Below are positions 1 through 5,142 of a stretch of DNA of 5,881 nucleotides, piece by piece. A model generated the notes under the pieces. It did no database searches. It worked only from the letters and a program-made list of their open reading frames with translations, and was not told where the DNA came from. The stretch is from an uncultured Bacteroidales bacterium (lineage in GTDB: Bacteria; Bacteroidota; Bacteroidia; Bacteroidales; Paludibacteraceae). A program made the translations under genes and the position numbers. Position 1 is the first letter of the stretch; every line of letters starts with the position of its first letter. The stretch spans positions 1 through 5,881 of the forward strand of contig CAKVBV010000095.1 of the NCBI GenBank assembly GCA_934725535.1, given 5' to 3'.

Positions 1-254
1 GCTTGCAGATAGGTTTCCCAATCGGCATATCCGAGAAACTGCGACAGCAGGCACAGCGTGGTGCGGCGTGTGGTGTCTGCTCCGTCAATGTAACCCCAAA
101 GGCGTTTGAGCGTGGTGGGCGAGATATTCTCGTGCAACCGCTCCCAGATGACCCCTGCGAGAAATTCAAAGTCGTAGGGTGTGCGTATCTTGCGCTTCAC
201 TTCGCGTTCCATATCTTGCCGCAATGACAGTATTTCCGGTGCCCGCTTGTCCAT
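1..254 (-). CDS. Helix-turn-helix-type regulator, copy 1 (C-terminus beyond left edge)
   Basis: This is the N-terminal 84 codons of a gene read leftward; the remainder lies outside the window. The protein is identical, over all residues visible, to the start of the complete regulator at 4435-5007. The segment with ISPTTLKRLWGY (about residues 44-55) followed by FLGYADWETYL (73-83) is characteristic of a Bacteroidota family that I infer to be DNA-binding through a helix-turn-helix-like N-terminus. The start ATG is 252-254, because the nearby ATG at 260-262 is out of frame. No Shine-Dalgarno sequence is visible, which is normal for this phylum. At the DNA level the two copies differ at eight of 254 positions, all synonymous. 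It has its own promoter at 281-312. By analogy with copy 2, a kinase gene may follow it off the left edge, but that cannot be seen. Regulatory function is inferred. Confidence 0.8.
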   Translation of the reverse strand, partial: MDKRAPEILSLRQDMEREVKRKIRTPYDFEFLAGVIWERLHENISPTTLKRLWGYIDGADTTRRTTLCLLSQFLGYADWETYLQ

Positions 255-280
255 TTGTCCATAGTAGTTAGTTTGCACTG

Positions 281-312
281 CAAAGATACGGGTTATTTGC
301 CGGTTGTGCAAA
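281..312 (-). promoter_or_regulatory. Bacteroidota-type promoter of regulator copy 1
   Basis: Read on the minus strand, a TTTG -33 box (312-309) is followed after exactly 20 bases by TATCTTTG (288-281), matching the phylum consensus TTTG / TAnnTTTG. The start codon at 254 is about 25 bases downstream, leaving a short leader. The 20-base spacer matches that of copy 2's promoter (5026-5057) at 18 of 20 positions, so promoter and gene were duplicated together. Confidence 0.8.
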
Positions 313-325
313 TCCTTTTTGGTCC
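313..325 (-). promoter_or_regulatory. Promoter-proximal element GGACCAAAAAGGA
   Basis: On the minus strand this 13-base sequence abuts the -33 TTTG of the promoter at 281-312. Close versions sit against the -33 boxes at 5026-5057 and 668-699, and a fourth copy is at 405-417. It contains a near-direct repeat of AAGGA with about 10-base spacing, one helical turn. An operator or activator site is the obvious guess; the binding protein is unknown. Confidence 0.5.
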
Positions 326-363
326 TTCGGAAAGAACTTTCTATAGAACTTTTACAATAAGAA

Positions 364-395
364 TTTGCATAACTGCTACATTTGTTGTACCTTTG
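364..395 (+). promoter_or_regulatory. Bacteroidota-type promoter upstream of the structured intergenic region
   Basis: TTTG at 364-367, a 20-base spacer and TACCTTTG at 388-395 give an exact match to the phylum consensus. Transcription would start near 399-403 and run rightward. No sizeable gene follows before the second promoter at 668-699, so the product is probably an untranslated leader or a small structured RNA (see 399-630). The transcript could also read through into the gene at 832. Confidence 0.65.
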
Positions 396-404
396 CCACC
401 GAAA

Positions 405-417
405 GGACTAAAATGGA
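405..417 (+). promoter_or_regulatory. Fourth copy of the GGACYAAAAWGGA element
   Basis: GGACTAAAATGGA here is identical to the element beside the regulator-2 promoter (5058-5070, minus strand). It is inverted relative to the element at 313-325. Unlike the other three copies it lies just downstream of a -7 box (388-395), not upstream of a -33 box, so a bound protein would more likely repress than activate. It also overlaps the possible start codon at 413. Confidence 0.35.
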
Positions 418-482
418 CTACGGGCGTGTGGTCTGCTCCTTTCGGAGAATAAAGATGATAGCGTTTGCTATTTGTTCGTAAG

Positions 483-603
483 TACACTCTGAAACCTGAG
501 AAATTTCGTGTATGTGATTACGGTAACAAATATCGAACGCCTATGTTGTAGCGTAGGTGTTTCTTGTTTGTAATCACAGGTAATCTCAGGACCTCAGAGT
601 GTA
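483..603. repeat. 121-base imperfect palindrome, able to form a long hairpin
   Basis: Nested complementary arms run from outside to inside. TACACTCTGA (483-492) pairs with 594-603, and CCTGAGA (495-501) with 584-590. GTGATTAC (514-521) pairs with 570-577, and AACAA (525-529) with 564-568. AACGCCTATG (536-545) pairs with 552-561, with two G-U pairs and a six-base loop (546-551). About 40 base pairs can form, interrupted by small internal loops. The outer 10-bp arms are perfect, like terminal inverted repeats, but I see no flanking target-site duplication. It could be a structured RNA, an RNA-level regulator of the downstream operon, or a MITE-like element. Confidence 0.7.
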
Positions 604-653
604 AACAGGAAATGCTTATGCTCTTTTTTTATACCTGCCGGTTTGAACAAAAA

Positions 654-666
654 GGACTAAAAAGGA
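654..666 (+). promoter_or_regulatory. Promoter-proximal element GGACTAAAAAGGA
   Basis: This element lies one base upstream of the -33 TTTG (668-671) of the glycosylase-LRR operon promoter. With its flanks it reads as two 10-base units, AAGGACTAAA and AAGGACTTTG. It matches the elements beside both regulator promoters (313-325 and 5058-5070), the basis for proposing shared control. The binding protein is unknown. Confidence 0.5.
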
Positions 667-667
667 C

Positions 668-699
668 TTTGTACGCGCGACCAAATAGCGGTACCTTTG
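668..699 (+). promoter_or_regulatory. Promoter of the glycosylase-like / LRR operon
   Basis: TTTG (668-671), 20 bases and TACCTTTG (692-699) match the Bacteroidota consensus exactly. Transcription would start near 703-707, giving a leader of about 125 bases before the ATG at 832. No gene or obvious hairpin was seen in that leader. Confidence 0.75.
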
Positions 700-831
700 C
701 CGTCCAAACGCAGGTCTGCAAAATAGCAAACAAATATGCAACCGAGTGAATAAAGACAAGAGAAGAATCAAATACGTGGAGTATGCCGAAAATCCCATCC
801 AAGAGTAGGCAATAAATCTAATGAATGAAAT

Positions 832-1581
832 ATGGCAAAGATTCATGGTATTATCCCGATTGATTGGTTCGGGAACAGAAAAGAGTATGAACAATCGGAC
901 ATCCGCATCGTAACGGTTGGACTCAATCCCTCCGAGATGGAGTTTAAGCGGGACAAGAACGCAACGACTTATGATGTCTCGTATCGTTTTCCGAGTGCAA
1001 TAGTGGGAAATCCCGCTACGTACCCGAAGGCTTGGAATGAGTATTTTACGCACAATCCGTATAATTGGTTCTACAATTTTGAGCGGGTGCTGCAAGGAGC
1101 ATGGGCTTCCTACGGAGGTAAGTTACCTGAGAAAATCGGTGGACAAGACCATTCTAACCGACGTGCTATTCACACAGACTTGTGCAGTTCGTATGCCACA
1201 GCACCGACATGGAGCAAACTGTCCCGTGAAGAACAAGAGACTATCAGCCAAGAGGGTGTCTGCTATTGGAAAAAACAAATAGAGCAACTGCAACCGGACA
1301 TTATTATCACGGCTATGGCTAAGGAGCATTGGAAGAAACTTCCTGTTACCGACATCTCTGACTTATATGTCATAAAAGAAACAAAAGATGGTAAAGAACG
1401 ACGTCCGTTTGTTACTATAAGAAAGGGCTATTACAATGGTACCTTAGTCATATTGGGCATAACTCAGAACACTCCTTTCGGCTCGGTCTGCAAAGAAGAA
1501 CAAAAGCACATCGGAGAACTAATTCTCCAAGCATACAAGAAAAGAAGAGAAAATAAATCACATTACATTTTACAGTTATGA
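832..1581 (+). CDS. Uracil-DNA-glycosylase-superfamily-like protein
   Basis: A 249-residue soluble protein with no signal peptide or membrane segment. Residues 26-34 (IVTVGLNPS) resemble motif 1 of the UDG superfamily, which in the TDG/MUG and SMUG branches reads GINPG or GMNPG. HTDLCSSYATAP (114-125) and PDIIITAMAKEHW (155-167) sit where the fold has its central strands. If active, it would remove damaged or modified bases from DNA. The second catalytic motif, usually histidine-proline-serine, is not evident: the equivalent stretch reads GITQNTPFG (209-217). Catalysis is therefore uncertain. ATG 832 is preceded by AT-rich sequence without a Shine-Dalgarno; the nearby ATG at 821 is out of frame. 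Its stop overlaps the start of the LRR gene by four bases, so the two are probably translationally coupled. Transcription probably starts at 668-699. The gene is real; the family assignment is moderate. Confidence 0.75.
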   Translation: MAKIHGIIPIDWFGNRKEYEQSDIRIVTVGLNPSEMEFKRDKNATTYDVSYRFPSAIVGNPATYPKAWNEYFTHNPYNWFYNFERVLQGAWASYGGKLPEKIGGQDHSNRRAIHTDLCSSYATAPTWSKLSREEQETISQEGVCYWKKQIEQLQPDIIITAMAKEHWKKLPVTDISDLYVIKETKDGKERRPFVTIRKGYYNGTLVILGITQNTPFGSVCKEEQKHIGELILQAYKKRRENKSHYILQL

Positions 1582-2960
1582 AGAAATTATATGCCTTATT
1601 CGTAGTTTTATTTACCACACTGCCTTTCCTCTATGCTGGCAATGTCATCTCCTATACGGCAACGGAGGAACTGCCAGAAGCAACAGACGAAACAGTCGGA
1701 TTTGATGCGAGTGCTTTCGATGTAGAAGTGATAAGCCATACATTCTCGAATGGCGTAGGTACAATCACGTTTTCCGGAGATGTAACGAGTATTGGATTTA
1801 GATGGGGAAGGGGTGCTTTCGTAGGTTGCACCGGTCTTACATCTATCACTATTCCCAATAGTGTAACCAGTATTGGAGATGGGGCTTTTGATGATTGTAC
1901 GGGTCTTACATCTATTACTATCCCTAATAGTATAACGAGTATAGGAGATGGTGCTTTCGATGGTTGTACGGGTCTTACATCTATTACTATCCCTAATAGT
2001 ATAACGAGTATTGAAGGTCGTACTTTCAGAGGTTGCACCGGTCTTACCTCTATCACTATTCCTAATAGTGTAAAGAGTATTGGGGAGTATGCTTTCTATC
2101 GCTGCACGGGTCTTACCTCTATCACTATTCCTAATAGTGTAAAGAGTATTGGGGAGTATGCTTTCTATGATTGCACCGGTCTGACCTCTGTCACTATTCC
2201 CAATAGTGTAACAAGTATTGGAGGTAGTGCTTTCTCAGGTTGCACAGGTCTTACTTCTATCACAGTGTGTGCCATAACGCCACCAGAGTGCAATTATAAT
2301 GCGTTTGCAGATGTACCTTATACAATCCCCGTCCACATCCCTTGCGGGGCAAAAGAGGCGTATCAATCCGCTTTGGGATGGAGAAACTTCAAAAACTATA
2401 TCGAGACTCCCAATTACACATTGGGTGTTACCTCTCAAAACGAAGACATGGGTTCTGTCGAGGTTACACAAGAGCCTTCTTGCGACGACAACAAGAGTGT
2501 GTTCAAGGCGGTTGCCAACGAGGGCTATCGTTTTGTAAGATGGAATGACGGCAACACCGACAATCCCCGAACCGTGGTTGTCACACAAGATACCACCTTC
2601 GTGGCAGAGTTTGCAGAGCAATTGCCGCAATATACCATTACCGTTACTTGCGACTCGAAGCAGGGTACAGTGTCAGGCAGCGGCGTGTATGATGAAGGTA
2701 CACAAGTTACCTTGACAGCCACAGCCAATGAGGGGTACGAGTTCACGCAGTGGAGCAATGGGGTTACAGACAACCCGTACATCTTTACTGCCACCCAAGA
2801 TATCACTCTTGAGGCACGATTTGCAGCCACTACTGCCATAGAAAACATATCTGCCGATAGTGATACCGCTGTCCGCAAGGTCGTTCGCGACGGACAAGTG
2901 TATATCCTCCGCAACGGCAAGACATATACCGTTCAGGGACAGGAAATAAAAGAGCAATAA
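1578..2960 (+). CDS. Secreted BspA-type leucine-rich-repeat protein with InlB-like repeats
   Basis: A 460-residue exported protein. Residues 1-20 form a signal peptide (KK, hydrophobic core, LYAG). From residue 83 come six full 23-residue LRR units of the treponemal/BspA class, consensus GCTGLTSITIPNSVTSIG..AF, and part of a seventh. A capping segment follows (about 232-276, CAITPPECNYNAF then VHIPCGAKEAYQ), then two InlB-like beta repeats (about 277-347 and 348-417) with paired ANEGY..F..W and NP motifs. The tail (about 420-460, with GQVYILRNGKTYTVQGQEI) resembles the short C-terminal domains found on secreted Bacteroidales proteins. These often act as type IX sorting signals, but sorting here is inferred. 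BspA relatives bind host proteins or mediate adhesion. The start overlaps the upstream stop (ATGA), which is unusual for a surface-protein gene paired with a DNA-repair-like gene. Confidence 0.93.
   Translation: MKKLYALFVVLFTTLPFLYAGNVISYTATEELPEATDETVGFDASAFDVEVISHTFSNGVGTITFSGDVTSIGFRWGRGAFVGCTGLTSITIPNSVTSIGDGAFDDCTGLTSITIPNSITSIGDGAFDGCTGLTSITIPNSITSIEGRTFRGCTGLTSITIPNSVKSIGEYAFYRCTGLTSITIPNSVKSIGEYAFYDCTGLTSVTIPNSVTSIGGSAFSGCTGLTSITVCAITPPECNYNAFADVPYTIPVHIPCGAKEAYQSALGWRNFKNYIETPNYTLGVTSQNEDMGSVEVTQEPSCDDNKSVFKAVANEGYRFVRWNDGNTDNPRTVVVTQDTTFVAEFAEQLPQYTITVTCDSKQGTVSGSGVYDEGTQVTLTATANEGYEFTQWSNGVTDNPYIFTATQDITLEARFAATTAIENISADSDTAVRKVVRDGQVYILRNGKTYTVQGQEIKEQ
1824..2237 (+). repeat. Six tandem 69-bp units encoding LRRs
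   Basis: Units start at 1824, 1893, 1962, 2031, 2100 and 2169, each exactly 69 bases (23 codons); a partial seventh starts at 2238. Identity is retained at the DNA level. Units 2031-2099 and 2100-2168 differ at only three bases, and the units at 1893 and 1962 are nearly identical over their first 50 bases. This indicates recent duplication or conversion inside the gene, and unit number could vary between strains without breaking the frame. Confidence 0.93.
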
Positions 2961-2977
2961 ACAATAGGGCTCTATAC

Positions 2978-3292
2978 CTAACTTACAGGGCGTGCCAAGT
3001 GGTTTGGCACGCCCTGTTTGGAGATGAACAAGCGGATAAGGATAGCATGGGGAAAGAGGGCAGTTTTCTCTTGGTGATATTGTGCACCGTATATCTTGTT
3101 GCAGCCTAATTTGAAACTTCTAACCACTTTTTCCAGTGTCTCATCATTCGGAGCGGCACTGAGGTGCAGTAACCCATGAAAATGCTCGGGCATCACTTGG
3201 GTATCAATCACCTGTACACCCGAGTAATACTCGGGTATGTGTTGCCAACATTGCAGTATCTTCTCCCCACGAGCAGACAACCGTACTTCCAC
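2978..3292 (-). pseudogene. RAYT (REP-associated Y1/HUH transposase) remnant
   Basis: The reading frame gives about 100 residues of a Y1-type transposase. The diagnostic HUH motif is visible in MPEHFHGLLHL, followed by a helix ending FKLGCNKIYG. Upstream, VRLSARGEKILQCW matches the stretch that in full-length RAYTs lies well inside the protein. The usual N-terminal part (about 60 residues, YFVTICT-like) is missing, because the stop of the neighbouring kinase gene (3303-3305) lies directly upstream. The C-terminal part, which should carry the catalytic tyrosine helix, is replaced by unrelated sequence running into the palindrome at 2985-3017. The frame stays open upstream of the GTG at 3290-3292 without a better start. 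Family members nick and rejoin single-stranded DNA at palindromic repeats; this fragment should be inactive. Confidence 0.75.
2985..3017. terminator. 14-bp palindrome between convergent genes: bidirectional terminator or REP-like repeat
   Basis: ACAGGGCGTGCCAA (2985-2998) pairs perfectly with 3004-3017 across a five-base loop. It lies 24 bases after the LRR stop, between convergent units, where a bidirectional terminator is expected. It is followed by only three T on the plus strand, so intrinsic termination would be weak. It overlaps the end of the RAYT remnant, and RAYT transposases act on palindromes of this kind, so a REP-like origin is an alternative. Confidence 0.55.
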
Positions 3293-3302
3293 GCACAGGT
3301 TG

Positions 3303-4430
3303 CTATTTGCAAAGGGCGGTATATGCGCTCATCAGGCTGTCGTATTGCGCAGGGGTGATATGTCCTGCGCGAAATTCGTCCTGCATAGTCGGCATTTGAG
3401 CGAATTGTTCGTAGAGTTGGGATTGCAGGTGGTTATACCAATTGTCCCATGTCGTGTTGCAGACGTAGTTGAGCATCACGTTATCAGTGGGGTACACCGT
3501 ATTCAAGGAATCGCGAAGAGCGGCATATCTACTGCTTTTGAAGAACTTTGTGGTAGCAAATTCCCGATACTTCTCTTGGTTGACTATTTGGCGCAGTCGT
3601 GCTTCTTCACGGTCACACAAGGCATACACATCAGCCAATACTGCCTGTTTCTGCCGGTCGGCTGCCTGTTGCGCAGCCTTTTGCTCCCACAAGATATGCC
3701 CGAGCAGTCCTATGCAGCCAAGCAATATGGTGATTATCAGTGCAATGGGGAGTGCGTGCAGCCACTTGTCGCATAGCGTGATGTCACGGCGTAGTGCGCT
3801 GATGTTACGGTATTTGTGTTGCCGGCATTTTGCAATGATATGCTTGCCGCCATACACACGTAAGAGTGCCATCAGGTCTGCCAATCGGCAGAAGTCGCTC
3901 TGTATATCGTTGGGGGCGGGAGATGCCGAGTCGTCGGTATCGGAAAGTCCGAAATCAATGAGTTTGAGGTTCCCGCCATTGTGCGTGATGAGTATATTGC
4001 CGGGTTTGAGGTCATGGTGCACCAACTGCCGTGCGTGCAGATACTCCACCGCGTCAAGCAGTTGCATCATCACGCGGAGACGCTTATGTTTGTCGGGTTT
4101 GGTTGCCAACCAACAGTCCAAGGTCTGTCCGTCCACAGCCTCCTGTACGATACACCGTCCGCAGTCAGGAACTTCCTCCAGCGAATAGGTGGCGGCAATG
4201 TTCGGGTGCACCAGTTGAATGCCGAGGCGGAACTCTTTCTCTTGCTGCCGCAGGCAGTCTGTAAGGTGCTGTTGCTCTGCGGGCAAGCCCTTGAGTATGA
4301 ACCAGCGACCATAGCGTTTGCCGCGATAGAGCACGCTGTGCCGGCGGCTCTGCAGGAGTCGGATGTCCTGCCATCTGGACGATACGTCTTCGGGCAAGAT
4401 GAAGGCAGAGTCAGACGTGTCGTTGTTCAT
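3303..4430 (-). CDS. Transmembrane Ser/Thr protein-kinase-like protein, shortened activation segment
   Basis: A 375-residue protein with an N-terminal Hanks-type kinase domain (about 20-215), one membrane helix (about 226-248, ALPIALIITILLGC...) and a C-terminal domain of about 125 residues with no recognised family. Visible kinase residues are Lys47 (ILKGL), a probable alpha-C glutamate at 66 (EKEFRLGIQLVHPNI), HHDLKPGN (138-145, the HRD loop as HHD with Asp140, Lys142 and Asn145) and DFG (159-161). The glycine loop is weak (SRRHSVLYRG, 28-37). Only about 18 residues separate DFG from the helix beginning DFCRLADL, and no APE motif is present, so the activation segment and much of the C-lobe are missing or minimal. 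It could be a reduced active kinase or a pseudokinase. The gene starts four bases after the regulator's stop, forming an operon transcribed from 5026-5057. Confidence 0.88.
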   Translation of the reverse strand: MNNDTSDSAFILPEDVSSRWQDIRLLQSRRHSVLYRGKRYGRWFILKGLPAEQQHLTDCLRQQEKEFRLGIQLVHPNIAATYSLEEVPDCGRCIVQEAVDGQTLDCWLATKPDKHKRLRVMMQLLDAVEYLHARQLVHHDLKPGNILITHNGGNLKLIDFGLSDTDDSASPAPNDIQSDFCRLADLMALLRVYGGKHIIAKCRQHKYRNISALRRDITLCDKWLHALPIALIITILLGCIGLLGHILWEQKAAQQAADRQKQAVLADVYALCDREEARLRQIVNQEKYREFATTKFFKSSRYAALRDSLNTVYPTDNVMLNYVCNTTWDNWYNHLQSQLYEQFAQMPTMQDEFRAGHITPAQYDSLMSAYTALCK

Positions 4431-4434
4431 ATAT

Positions 4435-5007
4435 CTATTTGATTATCTTTGCACTAACCAATCCGTTGCGGCTGCCTGCCACATACGAGACAGGGGCATG
4501 CCCTTTGCGCAGGAGATTGTCCAGGTACATCGGTTGTCCGATTAGGAAACAAGCCGCGTCGAAGCGGTCTCCCTGTTGCAGTTTGCTGTTCTCAGCCGTC
4601 TCTACATAGAAGTGCAGACCGCCTTCGTAGCGGAATATGCATCGCCTGTTGGGCAGCCATGTCACCTCTATGCGGTCGCCGTTGGTGAGTTCTTCGGTGC
4701 GAATACCCTCGCCCTCAAAAGCGTTGCTCTCCACCTCGCTACGCAGGGCAAGGGCTTGCAGATAGGTTTCCCAATCGGCATATCCGAGAAACTGCGACAG
4801 CAGGCACAGCGTGGTGCGGCGTGTGGTGTCAGCTCCGTCAATATAGCCCCAAAGGCGTTTGAGCGTGGTGGGCGAGATATTCTCGTGCAACCGCTCCCAG
4901 ATGACCCCCGCGAGGAATTCAAAGTCGTAGGGCGTGCGTATCTTGCGCTTCACTTCGCGTTCCATGTCTTGTCGCAATGACAGTATTTCCGGTGCCCGCT
5001 TGTCCAT
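4435..5007 (-). CDS. Helix-turn-helix-type regulator, copy 2 (complete)
   Basis: A 190-residue soluble protein and the first gene of an operon with the kinase. Residues about 27-84 are helical and include ISPTTLKRLWGYI (44-56) and FLGYADWETYL (73-83), typical of a Bacteroidota family of putative DNA-binding proteins. After a variable linker (about 88-105), the C-terminal part (about 106-190) is probably beta-rich. It includes NGDRIEVTWLPNRRCIFRY (109-127), AENSKLQQGDRF (138-149) and PVSYVAGSRNGLV (172-184). I recognise this combination as a recurrent hypothetical family, but know no demonstrated function. Pairing with a kinase suggests that it is a phosphorylation target or effector, which is inference. 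The ATG at 5005-5007 fits a leader of only about 15 bases from the promoter, without Shine-Dalgarno. Its first 84 residues are identical to the truncated copy at 1-254. Confidence 0.88.
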   Translation of the reverse strand: MDKRAPEILSLRQDMEREVKRKIRTPYDFEFLAGVIWERLHENISPTTLKRLWGYIDGADTTRRTTLCLLSQFLGYADWETYLQALALRSEVESNAFEGEGIRTEELTNGDRIEVTWLPNRRCIFRYEGGLHFYVETAENSKLQQGDRFDAACFLIGQPMYLDNLLRKGHAPVSYVAGSRNGLVSAKIIK

Positions 5008-5025
5008 AACAGTTCATTTGCACTA

Positions 5026-5057
5026 CAAAGGTACGGGTTATTTGGCGATTGTGCAAA
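5026..5057 (-). promoter_or_regulatory. Promoter of the regulator-kinase operon
   Basis: On the minus strand TTTG (5057-5054) is followed after 20 bases by TACCTTTG (5033-5026). It is homologous to the promoter of regulator copy 1, with 18 of 20 spacer bases identical. Start codon 5007 is about 19 bases beyond the -7 box, so the leader is very short. Confidence 0.8.
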
Positions 5058-5070
5058 TCCATTTTAGTCC
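5058..5070 (-). promoter_or_regulatory. Promoter-proximal element GGACTAAAATGGA
   Basis: On the minus strand this abuts the -33 box of the regulator-kinase promoter, as the element at 313-325 does for copy 1. The sequence is identical to the one at 405-417. The tandem repeats at 5088-5142 begin 17 bases further upstream, so two different kinds of repeated site are stacked behind this promoter. Confidence 0.5.
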
Positions 5071-5087
5071 TTCGACAATGTCGGCTT

Positions 5088-5142
5088 AATCACATACTAA
5101 TATCATACTAATCACATACTAATCACATACTAATGTCATACT
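5088..5142. repeat. Five tandem 11-bp repeats (consensus AATCACATACT)
   Basis: Units start at 5088, 5099, 5110, 5121 and 5132. Units 1, 3 and 4 are exactly AATCACATACT; unit 2 is AATATCATACT and unit 5 is AATGTCATACT. The 11-base period is about one helical turn, so a protein bound to every unit would sit on one face of the DNA. The array lies upstream of the regulator-kinase promoter and its last unit runs into the palindrome at 5128-5184. A cooperative operator array is one reading; simple slippage is another. Confidence 0.85.

Larger units (their letters stand above)
399..630 (+). ncRNA. Candidate structured RNA or long structured leader
   Basis: The region lies just downstream of the promoter at 364-395 and ends in a run of seven T (624-630). 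It begins with a perfect 9-bp inverted repeat, CCGAAAGGA (399-407) with TCCTTTCGG (437-445), continues with a small ATAGC/GCTAT hairpin (about 458-471) and then the 121-base hairpin at 483-603. No ORF of convincing length exists. A 22-codon ORF (413-481) does start six bases after an AGGA, which would be buried in the first stem. The T tract is about 20 bases beyond the big hairpin, so this is not a canonical terminator. Both boundaries are inferred from promoter and T tract only. Alternatives are a regulatory 5' leader for the operon at 832, or a decayed mobile palindrome with no RNA function. Confidence 0.35.

Noticed and set aside
483..603. Integron attC site or retron msr-msd RNA
   Set aside because: The outer arms lack the attC core (RYYYAAC / GTTRRRY), there is no integron integrase, and no reverse transcriptase lies in the window.
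616..1095. Minus-strand ORF of 159 codons
   Set aside because: It covers the intergenic promoter and the start of the glycosylase-like gene, has no recognisable motifs, and is low-complexity hydrophobic sequence opposite a better-supported gene.
3237..4442. Several plus-strand ORFs opposite the kinase gene
   Set aside because: The minus-strand frame shows kinase motifs throughout; the opposite frames are shadows with no domain signal.
4446..4453. Plus-strand TATCTTTG, a possible -7 box near the regulator-kinase junction
   Set aside because: No TTTG lies 20 bases upstream and no plus-strand gene follows; it is codon content of the regulator's C-terminus.
4576..4980. Plus-strand ORF of 134 codons opposite regulator copy 2, echoed at 3-227
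   Set aside because: It repeats only because the regulator is duplicated. The substitutions are silent on the minus strand but change residues on the plus strand, so selection acts on the minus frame.
5088..5142. CRISPR array
   Set aside because: The repeats are only 11 bases and directly adjacent, without spacers; no cas genes are present.
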